A stretch of DNA of 14,036 nt. Source: Chrysochromulina tobinii. Its lineage: Eukaryota; Haptophyta; Prymnesiales; Chrysochromulinaceae. The position numbers and the translations under genes are program-made. This document shows positions 1 to 6,698 of the stretch, piece by piece (positions within the stretch are counted from its first letter, which is position 1; every line of letters begins with the position of its first letter). The stretch covers positions 1 to 14,036 of the forward strand of contig JWZX01002424.1 in NCBI GenBank assembly GCA_001275005.1, read 5' to 3'. The notes below the pieces were generated by a model. That model saw only the letters and a program-made list of their open reading frames with translations, was not told the DNA's origin and ran no database searches.

Positions 1-338
1 GCCAGATAGTGGTAACAGTTTTAAAACTGCCACTTAGTGCCTGTTAAGCAGTTAACTAGGTAACTGGTTCATCCCCACCCTTGCCTTGACCCTTTAGGCA
101 ATTGTGCCGGAATGCCGCCGTCGGTGCAGGCGGCCAAACCGGGACCGAGGCGTGGCGCCGTCAACGGCCCCCAGTGAGCTGATTTTCTGAGAGGAAATCG
201 CGGTTTCGCAAACTTGTTGTCCGACCAAACTAAACTTTTCGGCTTCGTGCGAGTGCACTCGCGGCTCCTGGAGGCGGACGCGGCCAGCGCGGCCAGCGAC
301 CCAGCTGGAGCATCCGGGTCTGACCGTAGGAGGCGCCC
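1..338. other. Left edge and 5' flank of the first gene
   Basis: I see no gene in this stretch. The first 65 bases are clearly AT-richer than the rest and hold two palindromes: a perfect 14-bp one (CAGTTTTAAAACTG, 16-29), flanked by AGTGG at 8-12 and CCACT at 30-34, and an imperfect 16-bp one at 50-65. The remainder is GC-rich and runs into the ATG at 339, so it is probably promoter and 5' UTR. No TATA box or other defined promoter element could be assigned. Confidence 0.5.
8..34. repeat. AT-rich inverted repeat at the left edge
   Basis: The core CAGTTTTAAAACTG (16-29) is a perfect palindrome. Outside it AGTGG (8-12) can pair with CCACT (30-34), leaving a TAA bulge on the left arm. Together this gives up to 12 base pairs. 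Function is unknown. It may be a cruciform-prone spacer or the end of a repeat that continues outside the window. Confidence 0.55.
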
Positions 339-1457
339 ATGGAGGATCCCAATCAAGCGGCCTCGCAGGCGGCCGGCCGTCAGGATCGGGCACTCCAGGA
401 AAAGTACCGCGCTAAGATTCAGTCTGGCGCCTTGACGGGCCTGGTCGAGCGCAACACCAAGTTTGATGTCGAGTACGAGGGGAAGGACGCCAAGGGCCAA
501 CTCGTGCGGCCCTTTGAGCCCGGCTATGGCGACTCGCGGCCGCTGCCCGACAAAATGATTGGCGAGGACATTAGCCAGGCGGTGGCACGTTCGATGGGCC
601 GCAACCTGCCGCACAGCGGCGCGGGCGACGGAAAGCACATCTTCCACTACGAGTTCAGCGAGGAGAAGCTCGCGAACATGCGCGATCTGTCGTGCAAGTC
701 GCAGGCGCCGCCGCCCGCGGTGAACGTGAGCAAAAAGTCGATTCGCAAGGCGCGCGAGCAGCAGAGGCGTCTCGAGGAGCAGTGGGAGGTGGGACTCACC
801 GGCGGCAGCTATGGGATGCACACGCGGCACGTGATCACAGAGCCGCCCTCGCCGGGCAAGAAGTCGATCCACTCGACGCTCGGCAAGGAGTCGCCCATCA
901 TGCAGTCCTCGCACATGCTCGGCTTGACGCCCGAGGCCGGGCCGATGCCGGTGGTCGATTACGACCTTGGGAAGACGACGGACTTCAAGCCCATCGACGA
1001 GGAGGGCAAGTTTGACCGTTCGACGTCGTGGTGCCGCTCGCCCAGCGGCAAGCAGAAGCCGCCGCCCGAGGTGCTCGACGCCAAGATGCGCCTGCGCGGC
1101 GACGCCGCCTCCAAGCTCATGGAGAGCAAAGTACACGTGGCGCAGGGTGCGAAGGCCATGCTCGACCGGACAGGCCCGAACATTGCGAGCGGCCCGATCC
1201 CGCGCGACGGCTTCACAACGGACGCGTACGAAGAGTACACGAAGAAGAAGCTCGCGATGATGGGCTACACCGACATCCGCGGCGAGCACACCGCACGCCC
1301 TGACGAGATTGCCAACGGCATCGACCACCTTGACCAGCTCGAGCACCTCACTGCGAACGCGAACGACGCCAAGTACTCGGCGGGCTTCACCGGCAACACG
1401 GCGCTGCTCATGGGCGGCGCCAAGGTTAATGTGGGCAAGGGCGCCCGCGCCAAGTAG
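339..1457 (+). CDS. Hypothetical protein, 372 aa, soluble and highly charged
   Basis: I do not recognise this protein. It is an uninterrupted frame from an ATG with G at +4 to TAG, with codon use (third-position G/C) matching its neighbours. It has no signal peptide and no membrane segment. The N-terminus is charged and Gln/Ala-rich. Residues about 130-145 are a basic, Gln/Arg/Glu-rich stretch (KKSIRKAREQQRRLEEQWE) that could form a short helix. The rest is rich in Gly, Pro, Lys and Asp, with few long hydrophobic runs, suggesting an extended or partly disordered protein. The C-terminal third has a Tyr/Lys-rich segment (EEYTKKKLAMMGYTDI) and ends in a basic Lys/Gly/Ala tail. Such composition is common in cytoskeletal or flagellar proteins of protists, but that is a guess. 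No intron is needed. Confidence 0.8.
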   Translation: MEDPNQAASQAAGRQDRALQEKYRAKIQSGALTGLVERNTKFDVEYEGKDAKGQLVRPFEPGYGDSRPLPDKMIGEDISQAVARSMGRNLPHSGAGDGKHIFHYEFSEEKLANMRDLSCKSQAPPPAVNVSKKSIRKAREQQRRLEEQWEVGLTGGSYGMHTRHVITEPPSPGKKSIHSTLGKESPIMQSSHMLGLTPEAGPMPVVDYDLGKTTDFKPIDEEGKFDRSTSWCRSPSGKQKPPPEVLDAKMRLRGDAASKLMESKVHVAQGAKAMLDRTGPNIASGPIPRDGFTTDAYEEYTKKKLAMMGYTDIRGEHTARPDEIANGIDHLDQLEHLTANANDAKYSAGFTGNTALLMGGAKVNVGKGARAK

Positions 1458-1928
1458 ACTCCCCATCCCCACCCCCAGCGCCCCCCCTTACCAGCACAGC
1501 GCCCAGGACGACGCAAATCCCGAGAGAGACCCCGCCGAGGTCGGCTTCGGGTCTGTGTCGAGGTCTGGACGGATCTGGTGCGGCCGCCTGGGCCGGGACT
1601 GCCATCGCGATGCGGCGCCCCAACTGACGATGTACGTGCGAGACATGTGTCCTAGTTGATCCCATGGATTATCCGTGTGCGGTGCCTGTGTGGCGCAACC
1701 CCCTTTTGAAAGGGTGCGAGTTTGAGTCGCTCGAGCTCGAGAGCGTCGTGATCGGGATGTCGTGGTGCGTGGCGAGTGTCTGGAAGCGTGGTGGTGCACA
1801 GCTAACGATCATAGAAGATAGAACGAAGTGGAACCTTTTGGCAAAACGCCGTTTCGGGCGCTTCCTTGTGTTCACCACAGGCGAATCCCAGCGGCGCGGC
1901 ACCCCGACGGTGGTGCACAACAACAAAC
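1458..1928 (+). other. Intergenic region between gene 1 and the ACBP-Kelch gene
   Basis: About 470 bp, expected to hold the 3' UTR of the upstream gene and the promoter and 5' UTR of the downstream gene. The first part is C-rich. A short palindromic CTCGAGCTCGAG lies near 1730. I see no coding signal in any frame, no tRNA-like cloverleaf and no clear core promoter element. Confidence 0.5.
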
Positions 1929-4085
1929 ATGGCTCGGCCTCTGAAGCCGATCGACATGATTGGTTACCCGGAGAAGTTTGAGCTCGCGCTGCGCTATGGC
2001 GAAGGGCCGCTGCAGCAGAACCCGGCGCTCTCTGACTCCGACAAGCTCCTCTTCTACGCGGTCTCGATGCAGGCACAGAAAGGCCCGTGCAAGGAGCCGC
2101 GTCCGTCAATGTGGGACGTCGTCGCCAAGGCCAAGTGGAACGCGTGGAACGATCTCGGTAAGCTCTCGGCCTTCGAGGCGATGTTCAAGTACGTGAGCGC
2201 CATCGAGTCGTTGGATCCCGACTGGTGGAAATGGCCGCCGCTTGGGCTCGAGCAGCCGGAGGAACCGTCGGCGGCGGCGCCTGCGGCGCCTGCGGCGCCG
2301 GCAGCGGCGGCAGCGGCGCCGGCCTCTGCCAAGTCGCCTCCTCCGAAGCCTCCTTCGGGGCCTGTGACATTCGTGCCGGCGTCGCCCAAGCTGGCGGCAG
2401 CGGCCGCACCGGCAGCACCGCCGGTGGACGAGCCCGACAGCCCGCCACGGCCGGATTCCGGCATGGCGCCGCTGCAGCTGGCGCCCAATGCGCTCGCGCT
2501 CGGCGGCTGGAGCTGCCTGCCCGACTCGGGCGCGCCGGCGCGCTATCGGCATGCGTGCGCCGTCGTGGGCGCTCGCCTCTTCGTCTACGGCGGGCGCGGC
2601 AACAGCGGCCGCCTCGCCTCGGGCTTGCACCAACTCGACTTACTGACCGGGCGCTGGTCCGTGCCCGCGATCGCCGGCGAGCCGCCTGACCTTCGCTGGG
2701 GGCACTCGATGAACACCTTCCGCCAATATGTGATCGTCTTCGGAGGCCACCGCCGGCGTGGCTGCCTCAACGACACCACGATGCTCGACACCGAGGCGAT
2801 GCAGTGGGACACGCCGCTCATCGAGGGCGTGCTGCCGCCGCCGCGTGGCAACCACGCGGCCGCCGTGGTCTCCGAGAAGCTGTGGCTCTTCGGGGGCGAT
2901 GCGGCGACCTTCGGCGTGCTGCCGCACACGGTGTGGTGTCTGCCGCTCGCCTCGCCCGGCAGCCCCGCCGCGAGTTGGACCGCCATCAACGCCACCGGTG
3001 AGCCGGCGCCTCCGTGCAGCGACCACGCTGCTGTTGCCATCGGGGCGCGCGTGCTGCTCCTGGGCGGCTCGTCCCCCCAGGGGTACCTCGAACTCCAGCG
3101 CATCCCCACATTCCACACCGACACGCTTTCGTGGAGCCGCCTCGTGACCAGCGGCGCCGTGCCGAGCGCGCGCGCCGGCCACGTGGCCTGCGCCATCACG
3201 GGCAGCGGCACCTCTTTCCAGGTCTTCCTCTTCGGCGGCGGCAACTCGGCGACGGGCTTCGACGACATCGTCGTGCTCCGCGGCGGCGCGGCCGGCGCTC
3301 GTTGGACGCGTCTGCAATCGAGCTCGGCGGCCGAGCTGCCAAAGGAGCAACCCCCGCCCACCGAGGGAGCCGCGGTCAGCTCGAGTGGCGGCATGCTCCT
3401 GATCTTTGGTGGCTACACGGGGGCCGGCGCCACGCGACGGTGCTACGCGTGGGGCTGCGAGCCGCACGACGACGAGAGCGCAAGTGGGGCGCCCAAGACG
3501 GCGCCCACAGGCCCCGGAGAGGGCGTTGCCAGCTCCAGCGACGAAGCTCTCGTGCTGCTCGCGTGCCCTGCGGACGCGCCCGCGAATCGGCATGCGACGG
3601 CGGCGGTGCCCGCCTTCACCGACGCGTTGCCAGGCGCGATTGTGGTGCCTACGCCACCGGCCGACTGGTCCGCGGAGGTGCATGCGCTCGTGTCGGTGGC
3701 GGACTCGCCCACACAGGCTCTCTCTCTGCTCACACAGACGCTGCAAGGGCTGCAGCTGCAGCGCACCGCCTTCAGCCAGCGCTCCGCCTCGCTGCTGGCT
3801 CGCGCACGGCTGCTCGCCGCGGTCCAGCCGTGCGTGCAGACCCTCCGCGTGGGCGGCCAGCCGCGCTTCTTCGCGTGCTTTTGGGTCGGCGTCGTCGACG
3901 TGCAGCGGGGCAAGACGGTGGTGGGCAGCTCCATGAGCCGCGAAATTAGCGCGGAGCAGGCCGCTGCCGGATGGGGTAAGGATGCGCGCGGCGCCCTGGA
4001 CGGTAAGGATGCGCGCGGCGCCCTGGACGAGGACACCGCCGCCATCCTGCACCACGCATGGCGCGCCCTCCTCCGCGGCTTCTAA
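1929..4085 (+). CDS. Acyl-CoA-binding protein with Kelch repeats, 718 aa
   Basis: Likely a cytosolic carrier of long-chain acyl-CoA esters with a Kelch propeller for protein contacts, the architecture of plant ACBP4/ACBP5. Residues about 10-98 are the ACB domain: LSDSDKLLFYA (34-44), then AKAKWNAWNDLG (66-77) and AMFKYV (84-89). Residues about 110-190 are an Ala/Pro-rich linker. Residues about 193-500 hold six or so Kelch repeats, each with Arg/His then a hydrophobic strand and Gly-Gly (FVYGGR, VIVFGGH, LWLFGGD, LLLGGS, FLFGGG, LIFGGY). The C-terminal 200 residues are unfamiliar and include a perfect nine-residue tandem repeat near the end. ATG 1929 is the first ATG in frame and has A at -3 and G at +4. 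Odd: the positions usually Tyr and Lys in the ACBP signature FYALYKQAT are Ser46 and Met47 here. The gene is intronless. Confidence 0.93.
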   Translation: MARPLKPIDMIGYPEKFELALRYGEGPLQQNPALSDSDKLLFYAVSMQAQKGPCKEPRPSMWDVVAKAKWNAWNDLGKLSAFEAMFKYVSAIESLDPDWWKWPPLGLEQPEEPSAAAPAAPAAPAAAAAAPASAKSPPPKPPSGPVTFVPASPKLAAAAAPAAPPVDEPDSPPRPDSGMAPLQLAPNALALGGWSCLPDSGAPARYRHACAVVGARLFVYGGRGNSGRLASGLHQLDLLTGRWSVPAIAGEPPDLRWGHSMNTFRQYVIVFGGHRRRGCLNDTTMLDTEAMQWDTPLIEGVLPPPRGNHAAAVVSEKLWLFGGDAATFGVLPHTVWCLPLASPGSPAASWTAINATGEPAPPCSDHAAVAIGARVLLLGGSSPQGYLELQRIPTFHTDTLSWSRLVTSGAVPSARAGHVACAITGSGTSFQVFLFGGGNSATGFDDIVVLRGGAAGARWTRLQSSSAAELPKEQPPPTEGAAVSSSGGMLLIFGGYTGAGATRRCYAWGCEPHDDESASGAPKTAPTGPGEGVASSSDEALVLLACPADAPANRHATAAVPAFTDALPGAIVVPTPPADWSAEVHALVSVADSPTQALSLLTQTLQGLQLQRTAFSQRSASLLARARLLAAVQPCVQTLRVGGQPRFFACFWVGVVDVQRGKTVVGSSMSREISAEQAAAGWGKDARGALDGKDARGALDEDTAAILHHAWRALLRGF
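2259..2330 (+). repeat. GCG/GCC/CCG low-complexity tract coding an Ala/Pro linker
   Basis: Imperfect repeats of GCGGCGCCT-type units encode an Ala/Pro-rich flexible linker between the acyl-CoA-binding domain and the Kelch repeats. It creates long shadow frames on the opposite strand and should not be read as a separate gene. Confidence 0.7.
3975..4028 (+). repeat. Perfect 27-bp tandem duplication in the ACBP-Kelch gene
   Basis: The 27 bases at 3975-4001 are repeated exactly at 4002-4028. Each copy encodes GKDARGALD, so the reading frame is kept. The absence of any difference between copies suggests a recent duplication. Each copy starts with GGTAAG, which resembles a splice donor, but no intron is needed because the frame is open to the stop 57 bases further on. 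Confidence 0.95.
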
Positions 4086-4506
4086 AATCGACACGGCGTC
4101 TGTGAGGGCATGGCTCCTGTGAATGGCTCCTGACAGGAGCTCACGGGCGTTTGCGAGGGCATGGACGGCTTCGGAGCGAGGCCAGTGACGCGGAGCGCGC
4201 GGTCGTGGGCATGAAGACCGAGAGGCCGAGATCAGGCCGAGATCGCGGAGATCGGCCTCGAGACACCTCGCCTCTGCCTCTGCCCCGCAGTCCTCCTCGA
4301 ACATGGAACATCAAGGCGTGTGTGCGGAAGGCGTATTGCGTATGCCCTATCGAGCCGCGGTTCCGGACCGCCGGGTCGGGTGGGGTGGTAGCGGGTTCGC
4401 GCGCGTGGCCGCGCGCGTCATGTCTCATGTGCGATTCGCGCGGTACTACGCGTCCAAATGTGTATCAATCTACTATCCGTGATTTGACAGAAAACGGGCG
4501 CACTAC
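4086..4506. other. Convergent 3' flanks of the ACBP-Kelch and kinase genes
   Basis: About 420 bp between two tail-to-tail genes, so mostly 3' UTR. It holds GGCTCCTG twice (4112, 4125), a GCTCCTG-A-CAGGAGC palindrome (4126-4140), GAGGGCATGG twice (4104, 4155), and an 11-bp tandem repeat (AGGCCGAGATC, 4223-4244) followed by a partly complementary arm (4250-4259). No coding region is supported. Either strand could use these short hairpins for transcript 3' end formation, but I cannot assign one. Confidence 0.5.
4223..4259. repeat. 11-bp tandem repeat with an inverted arm
   Basis: AGGCCGAGATC occurs twice back to back (4223-4233 and 4234-4244). GATCGGCCTC at 4250-4259 is complementary to either copy apart from a two-base bulge, so the RNA could fold as a hairpin. 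It lies between convergent genes. Confidence 0.6.
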
Positions 4507-5670
4507 CTATCCTATGAGTCCCAGCGGTTCATGTTCCGAGGCGCACGCCGCCTCAAAAATTGGCTGCCATTTCGGCCGGGTACGCCCCAAAAGTTTGTGG
4601 GCCTGCTCCACGAGCTCCTCGCGCTCGGCCTGCACCCACGCTGAGGCGACTGCCTCGTCCTCCTCGTACTCGTCGCCATGCGGCGGGTGCGCGTCGCTCG
4701 TCCTAACGGTCGTACCAGCAGTTGTACCAACGGCTTTCCCAAGGGCGGCTTGCAGGGCGGCCGTTGACCTTCGCCAGCTCTCGAGCTCGCTCAGGCCGTT
4801 CCACTCGCTAGCGCCCGAGCTGCGCGCCGCCTCATCGATATCGAGAGCGCATCGCAGCAGCTGGGAGAGTAATTCGGACGCTCTTGACGACGCCACTGAG
4901 GGCGCCACGCCATCCTCGAACGCCGTGTCGAGCGCAGGCAGGGGGAGCGTCGGCGTCATGGAGGCGTGCGCGTCGAGCAGCTCGGTGTAATTCGTGGCGG
5001 CGAATGGGAGACGACCGAAGAGCGCCTCGAACAGCGTGACGCCGAGTGACCACCAGTCGACAGCACAGCCATGGCCGCGCCTCGAGAGCATCTCAGGCGC
5101 GAGGTAAGCGAGCGTCCCATGCAAGCTGGTCGCCCTCTCGTCCTCGGCTCGCTCGCCCTCAACGCTCAGGATGCGCGCCTCGCCAAAGTCGATGAGGACT
5201 GGAGAGCCGTCGCAGCGCAGCACCACGTTCTCGGGCTTGATGTCACGATGGGCGATGCTGCGCGCGTGCAGGTGTGCAATCGCATGGCCGAGACAGGCAG
5301 CCAGGCTGCAAGCTGCTCGAGGTGGCAGCGTCGGCAACGGACTCTGCGCAGCACACAGCCCGCGTAGATGAACACTGCGGATGCCACCGGCGAGCACCGC
5401 TTCGGTGTGAATGTAGAGATGATCCGCATCGTGCGAGGCACGGTTGAAAGCCACGATGAACGGTGAGCCACCACCCTGACAGCTGGCACGCAACGCGGCA
5501 ATTTCGCGAAGTGCGTTTTCGACAACTTGTAGCTTGACCAGCAGCGCTTTCGATACCTTCTTGACTGAGACCATCGTAGAGCCATCTTTGGTCGCAAAGA
5601 CGGTGCCGATCGCACCGCGCCCGAGAACGATAATCGCGGAGGCGTCGGCGACTTCCTTTTCTCCATGCAT
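4507..5670 (-). CDS. Serine/threonine protein kinase, AGC-like, 387 aa
   Basis: Transfers phosphate from ATP to protein Ser/Thr. All core kinase elements are present in order: glycine loop LGRGAIGTVF (16-25), ATP lysine Lys37 in VSVKKV, helix C glutamate Glu56, catalytic HRDIKPEN (141-148, Asp143), metal-binding DFG (161-163), the GTLAYLAPE segment (185-193) and DWWSLGVTLFE (205-215). The last motif and the EAVLAGG hinge (90-96) point to the AGC group, nearest PKA/PKG. A threonine (186) sits just before LAYLAPE. There is no cyclic-nucleotide domain. The C-terminal 120 residues are acidic and low in recognisable motifs, and the usual hydrophobic FxxF tail is not obvious. No signal peptide or membrane segment is seen. 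The frame is intronless. It lies 206 bp downstream of SPCS1 on the same strand and has its own 5' flank; a CCAAT motif on the coding strand lies about 35-40 bp before the ATG. Confidence 0.92.
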   Translation of the reverse strand: MHGEKEVADASAIIVLGRGAIGTVFATKDGSTMVSVKKVSKALLVKLQVVENALREIAALRASCQGGGSPFIVAFNRASHDADHLYIHTEAVLAGGIRSVHLRGLCAAQSPLPTLPPRAACSLAACLGHAIAHLHARSIAHRDIKPENVVLRCDGSPVLIDFGEARILSVEGERAEDERATSLHGTLAYLAPEMLSRRGHGCAVDWWSLGVTLFEALFGRLPFAATNYTELLDAHASMTPTLPLPALDTAFEDGVAPSVASSRASELLSQLLRCALDIDEAARSSGASEWNGLSELESWRRSTAALQAALGKAVGTTAGTTVRTSDAHPPHGDEYEEDEAVASAWVQAEREELVEQAHKLLGRTRPKWQPIFEAACASEHEPLGLIG

Positions 5671-5834
5671 ACGTCTCTCCTGTTCCGCGAGGACCGGGTG
5701 TGAAAATTGGCCCCATGCTGTGAATAATCATGCACGCGCGTTCAATTTTGAATCCAAATATCATGACAGTGGTCGTAAACGTCTGTAACACTTAGTACCG
5801 TATTCCATTCTTCCTCTCGTCGGTACAATGTAAA

Positions 5835-5873
5835 CGAGAGGAGAGAGACAGAGAGAGAGAAAGAGAGAAAGAG
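5835..5873. repeat. GA-rich (purine) microsatellite tract
   Basis: An almost pure purine run of GAGA and AAAG units on the plus strand. On the coding strand of the neighbouring minus-strand gene it is a pyrimidine tract starting a few bases after the SPCS1 stop codon, so it lies in the 3' UTR or in the promoter of the downstream kinase gene. Confidence 0.85.
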
Positions 5874-5876
5874 CTC

Positions 5877-6337
5877 TCATTCGCCTTTGTCCTTATCCTT
5901 CTTCGTCTTGTCCTTCTTCTTCTTCTCCTTCTTCGCCGCCTTCTCCGCCTTCTCCTTCTTGAGCTCCTCATCATCCTCCTCCTCATCAGGCGCTTCCCTC
6001 CACTCGAGTGGATGCCGGTTCCACCAGGGCCAATCTGGCAAGCAGAGCTGCCGATGGGTAGCGCACGAATGGGCACTGTCAGGTGAGCACGAACGGTGCG
6101 ATCGGCTCGCGCATGCGGGAACGCTGGGCACGGGAAAGAGAGCTCGCAATCCGTGTGCGCACGCACCACTGCTGAGATGCCGCCTCCGGTCGCAAGGAAG
6201 TAGAAGGTCAGTCGGAACTCCTGCTGCAGGTAGCCAACGATGAATCCGACAATCCCGAACGCGACGACTGTGATCTGAAACGCACGCTCACAATGCAGCT
6301 GCCCTTTGAAGTCCTGCGACGCGGGCGAGCAATTCAT
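5877..6337 (-). CDS. SPCS1: Signal peptidase complex subunit 1 (SPC12), two exons, 113 aa
   Basis: Small non-catalytic ER membrane subunit of the signal peptidase complex. Exons are 6337-6167 and 6047-5877 on the minus strand, joined across a 119-nt intron (6166-6048), giving 57 + 57 codons including the stop. The family pattern is clear after splicing: DFKGQ (9-13) before the first membrane helix (about 19-37), a second helix (about 43-60), then LCLPDWPWWNRHPLEW (58-73), which aligns without gaps to the LTLPPWPIYRRHPLKW region of the animal protein. The tail (about 76-113) is a highly charged Asp/Glu then Lys-rich cytosolic stretch, ending KKDKDKGE. Length fits the family (about 100 residues). 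The start at 6337 is the first ATG before DFKGQ; a further upstream exon cannot be excluded. It diverges from the kinesin gene. Confidence 0.92.
6048..6166 (-). other. Intron of SPCS1 (119 nt, phase 0)
   Basis: On the minus strand the donor is GTG|GTGCGTGCGC (exon ends at 6167) and the acceptor is CGGCAG|CTCTGC (exon starts at 6047). Splicing joins Val57 to Leu58 and restores the conserved segment without a gap. Reading through the intron in either exon's frame breaks the family match. Confidence 0.88.
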
Positions 6338-6698
6338 AGCGGTGATGATTGAGCAGCCGCCTGTGGACTGCGAGCGGCGCGGGCACGGCGCGTACCATGC
6401 AATTCGCCACGGACGGGAGGAGCAGCAGCATCAGCTGTGTGGGGCGCATGGGTGCACTCCGCGAGACTGGCCGACGCTGTCCCAGCCGGAGCGCTCCTGT
6501 CCTCAGACGACCGCCACGCGCGCGCGCCGTACTGGGCGGAAAATCGCGCAAATACGTGACGCGCGTCTTTACCCAAGGCATCCTCGATAGACACTGACGT
6601 TGGGACCCTTAACTTGAACTTTTTGAAGTTTGAACCGGTGACGATTCCATATCGGTGACCGGCTAGCGCTTGCCTATTCGAAATCCACTCTCGCCACC
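6338..6698. promoter_or_regulatory. Shared divergent promoter region, SPCS1 / kinesin
   Basis: This 361-bp interval separates two genes transcribed away from each other, so it must hold both 5' flanks. The kinesin-proximal part (about 6595-6698) is less GC-rich. It contains CGGTGAC twice (6636-6642 and 6653-6659), enclosed by an inverted pair CCGGT/ACCGG (6635-6639, 6656-6661 region), and an imperfect AACTT/AAGTT inverted pair at about 6611-6630. No TATA box is evident. The repeated CGGTGAC could be a factor site, but that is inference. Open frames here on both strands look like shadows. Confidence 0.45.

Noticed and set aside
69-1472. 467-residue open frame on the minus strand opposite gene 1
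   Set aside because: It mirrors the coding frame of gene 1 almost exactly. In GC-rich genes with third-position G/C the opposite strand often lacks stops. Its translation is Arg/Leu/Ala/His-rich with no family features.
2640-4304. 554-residue minus-strand frame opposite the ACBP-Kelch gene
   Set aside because: Arg/Ala/Gly-rich shadow of a well-supported gene; no recognisable motifs, and the plus strand has clear Kelch repeats.
4507-6337. SPCS1 and the kinase as an operon
   Set aside because: Same strand and 206 bp apart, but the organism is eukaryotic, the gap holds a purine tract and a CCAAT motif, and the functions are unrelated.
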